This document shows positions 6,124-7,756 of a stretch of 7,756 bases of DNA, piece after piece. Made by a program: the position numbers and the translations under genes. The stretch is from an uncultured Clostridia bacterium (GTDB lineage: Bacteria; Bacillota; Clostridia; Oscillospirales; Acutalibacteraceae), in contig CALZMC010000020.1 of NCBI GenBank assembly GCA_945788455.1, positions 1 to 7,756 of the forward strand, in the 5' to 3' direction. Below the pieces are notes generated by a model, which ran no database searches, was not told where the DNA came from, and worked only from the letters and a program-made list of their open reading frames with translations. Every line of letters begins with the position of its first letter. Within the stretch, counting starts at the first letter, position 1.

Positions 6124-6144
6124 ATATGTGTTAAAATTTTATGT
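6116..6144 (+). repeat. Tandem imperfect direct repeat across the predicted transcription start
   Basis: GTTAAAATATATGT (6116-6129) is followed at once by GTTAAAATTTTATGT (6130-6144). The two copies share GTTAAAAT and end in TATGT, and they span the -10 box and predicted start of the aldehyde dehydrogenase promoter. They could be a protein-binding site repeated about one and a half helical turns apart, or simply AT-rich promoter DNA. Confidence 0.4.
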
Positions 6145-6156
6145 GAGGTAAATTTT

Positions 6157-7662
6157 ATGGAAAGGCTAAAATATTTTGTAAACGGTACCTTTAAGGACTC
6201 AAAGACAGATGTTTGGTACGACCTGCATAATCCGTCAACAGGCGAGGTTACAGGTCAGGCTCCCTGCTGTACTAATGATGAGGTTTTAGAGGCTATCGAG
6301 GCTGCAAGCAAGGCTTATCCTGCTTGGAGAGCAACTCCTGCAAGAAAGAGAACACAAATTCTATTTAAGGTTAGAGAGCTTATTCTTGAGCATATGGACG
6401 AACTGACAATGCTCGTTTGTGAAGAAAACGGAAAGACTTGGGGCGAGGCTCAGGGTGATGTCGGTAAGGCTCAGGAGGGCACTGAGCTTGCTATTCAGGC
6501 TCCGTCTCTTATGATGGGCGAAAGCTTAATGGACGCATCAACAGGCTTTGATACTGTTAAGTATCGTGAGCCAATGGGCGTTTTTGCAGGTATCGTTCCT
6601 GTAAACTTCCCTGCTATGATTCCGTTTGGCTGGATGGCTCCCGTATGTATCGCTTGCGGTAACACAATGGTACTAAAGGCTGCGTCTCTAACTCCAAGAA
6701 CAGCTATGCGTCTTGGCGAGCTATACAAGGAGGCAGGTATTCCTGACGGTGTTATCAACATCGTAACCTGCTCAAGAAACGAGATTAACACTATCCTTGA
6801 GCATCCTGATGTTAAGGGTATCACTTTTGTAGGCTCAACTCCTGTTGGTCTAAAGATTTATGAAAAGGCTGCCGCAAACGGAAAGAGATGTCAGGCTCTC
6901 TGTCAGGCTAAAAACCACGCACTCATCCTTGAGGACTGCGCACTTGAGAGAACTGTTGCAGGTGTTATCAACTCTGCATTCGGTTGTGCAGGTCAAAGAT
7001 GTATGGCTCTATCCTGCGTTGTTGTTCAAGAGTCTATCGCTGACAAGTTTGTTGCAGAGCTAAAGGCTCAGGCTAAGACAGTTAACTGCGGTCCTGCTTG
7101 GGACAAGAATACCCGTCTCGGTCCTATCACTTATGAAAAGCACTACAACGAGGTTCTTGCCGATATCCAAAAGGGTATTGATGAGGGTGCAACTCTCGTT
7201 CTTGACGGCCGTAATCCTCAGGTTCCCGAGGGATATGAAAACGGCTACTTTGTCGGTCCTACTATTTTTGATAACGTTACAGAGGATATGACAATCGGCA
7301 GCGAAGAGGTATTCGGTCCTGTTCTTTGCGTAAAGAGATGCAAGGACTTTGACGAAGGTCTTGCTATTATGAATGCAAGCCCTTATGCTAACGGCTCTGT
7401 TATCTATACACAGAGTGGCTATTATGCTCGCGAGTTTGCAAGACATACTGACGGCGGTCAGGTTGGTATCAATGTTGGTATTCCTGTACCTGTTGGATTT
7501 ATTCCGTTCAGCGGTCATAAGCAGAGCTTCTTCGGCGACCTACACTGCTTAGGCAAGGACGCATACCGTTTCTTCACAGAAAGCAAGTCGGTAACACAGC
7601 ACTGGTTTGACGAGGAAGAAATGAAGGCTAAAGAGGTCGATACCTGGGACGGTCTATTATAA
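6157..7662 (+). CDS. mmsA: CoA-acylating aldehyde dehydrogenase of the methylmalonate-semialdehyde dehydrogenase (MmsA/IolA) family
   Basis: Family members oxidise methylmalonate or malonate semialdehyde to propionyl-CoA or acetyl-CoA with NAD+ and CoA, in valine, inositol or beta-alanine breakdown. The 501-residue length is normal. Visible landmarks are the N-terminal strand YFVNG (6-10), oxyanion Asn150 in PVNFP, the nucleotide site LKAA (173-176) and GSTPVG (226-231), and the family block AKNHA (251-255), without the glutamate of hydrolytic aldehyde dehydrogenases. The active site is GQRCMA with Cys282, preceded by Arg281. The motif EEVFGP is at 383-388, and NVGIPVPVGFIPFSG at 439-453 is family-typical. 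Odd points: Lys104 in GDVGK stands where Bacillus IolA has a substrate-binding Arg, and ALCQAKNH replaces the usual LTGAKNH/LGGAKNH. The gene stands alone, has strongly biased codons suggesting high expression, and has no inositol or valine genes beside it. The true substrate may therefore differ. Confidence 0.85.
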   Translation: MERLKYFVNGTFKDSKTDVWYDLHNPSTGEVTGQAPCCTNDEVLEAIEAASKAYPAWRATPARKRTQILFKVRELILEHMDELTMLVCEENGKTWGEAQGDVGKAQEGTELAIQAPSLMMGESLMDASTGFDTVKYREPMGVFAGIVPVNFPAMIPFGWMAPVCIACGNTMVLKAASLTPRTAMRLGELYKEAGIPDGVINIVTCSRNEINTILEHPDVKGITFVGSTPVGLKIYEKAAANGKRCQALCQAKNHALILEDCALERTVAGVINSAFGCAGQRCMALSCVVVQESIADKFVAELKAQAKTVNCGPAWDKNTRLGPITYEKHYNEVLADIQKGIDEGATLVLDGRNPQVPEGYENGYFVGPTIFDNVTEDMTIGSEEVFGPVLCVKRCKDFDEGLAIMNASPYANGSVIYTQSGYYAREFARHTDGGQVGINVGIPVPVGFIPFSGHKQSFFGDLHCLGKDAYRFFTESKSVTQHWFDEEEMKAKEVDTWDGLL

Positions 7663-7671
7663 TCGATTCTT

Positions 7672-7756
7672 TTATAAAACATTTAACCCCACGAGTTCGT
7701 CGGCTATTATCTCGTTTACATTTTTAACGGCGGCCAATGTCCCTTTGCCATTATAT
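7672..7756 (-). pseudogene. eno: Enolase N-terminal-domain fragment, truncated by a premature stop (5' part outside window)
   Basis: Read on the minus strand from the right edge, the frame gives YNGKGTLAAV, then KNVNEIIADELVGLNVL, then TAA at 7674-7672. This matches the enolase (phosphopyruvate hydratase) segment around residues 60-88, which in Bacillus reads [23 protein letters not shown]. In real enolase the chain continues with a D/E-Q-x-x-ID segment and more than 300 further residues that hold most of the active site. Here it stops, and neither other frame restores an enolase-like sequence before the convergent aldehyde dehydrogenase. The product would therefore be only about 85 residues with no catalytic barrel. 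It ends ten bases from the stop of the neighbouring gene. The homology is convincing despite the short length; whether it is a dead remnant or an expressed fragment is inferred. Confidence 0.7.

Noticed and set aside
6090..6125. Fur box or Rex operator in the feoA-mmsA intergenic region
   Set aside because: The AT-rich sequence gives only partial matches, with too many mismatches in one half-site, so neither is better than expected from base composition.
7060..7518. A 152-codon minus-strand frame inside the aldehyde dehydrogenase gene
   Set aside because: It is antisense to a gene with intact catalytic motifs throughout, has no family resemblance and no evident ribosome binding site. Strong codon bias on the plus strand explains the lack of stops.

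Overview
The window looks like chromosomal DNA from a gut-type Clostridia member, probably an Oscillospiraceae/Ruminococcus-like anaerobe. This is inferred, not proven, from moderately AT-rich coding sequence, AGGAG-type ribosome binding sites, an oxygen-sensitive glycyl-radical activase (NrdG), a clostridial-type FeoB with a cysteine-rich gate and a TrmB variant. There are seven substantially complete or truncated genes, plus a remnant of an eighth at the right edge. I saw no tRNA, rRNA, CRISPR array, transposase or phage gene.

Layout. Positions 2-3064 (+) form a tight head-to-tail cluster with gaps of 36 and 45 bases: the C-terminal part of a BaiN/YhiN-type flavoprotein (cut by the window edge), a complete COG2509-type FAD-dependent dehydrogenase, and trmB for tRNA m7G46 methylation. 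After trmB comes a 182-base non-coding stretch (3065-3246) packed with perfect inverted repeats. Some are mutually exclusive, and one can cover the ribosome binding site of the next gene, nrdG (3247-3771, +). nrdG runs tail-to-tail into feoB, and their ends overlap by 9 bases.

Positions 3763-6029 (-) are a feoA-feoB ferrous iron uptake operon. The two genes overlap by 4 bases, and feoB starts with GTG. A 127-base AT-rich divergent promoter region (6030-6156) separates feoA from a CoA-acylating aldehyde dehydrogenase of the methylmalonate-semialdehyde dehydrogenase family (6157-7662, +). Ten bases past its stop, on the opposite strand, is a stretch clearly homologous to the N-terminal domain of enolase. 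It ends in a stop codon where enolase should continue for several hundred residues.

How the genes fit together. Iron uptake (FeoAB), an iron-sulfur radical SAM activase (NrdG) and flavin oxidoreductases fit an anaerobic, redox-centred metabolism, but nothing here shows a single dedicated pathway. The items most worth following up are the structured leader in front of nrdG, the truncated enolase, the Cys-for-Asp replacement at the expected catalytic position of TrmB, and the Arg-to-Lys change at a substrate-binding position of the aldehyde dehydrogenase.
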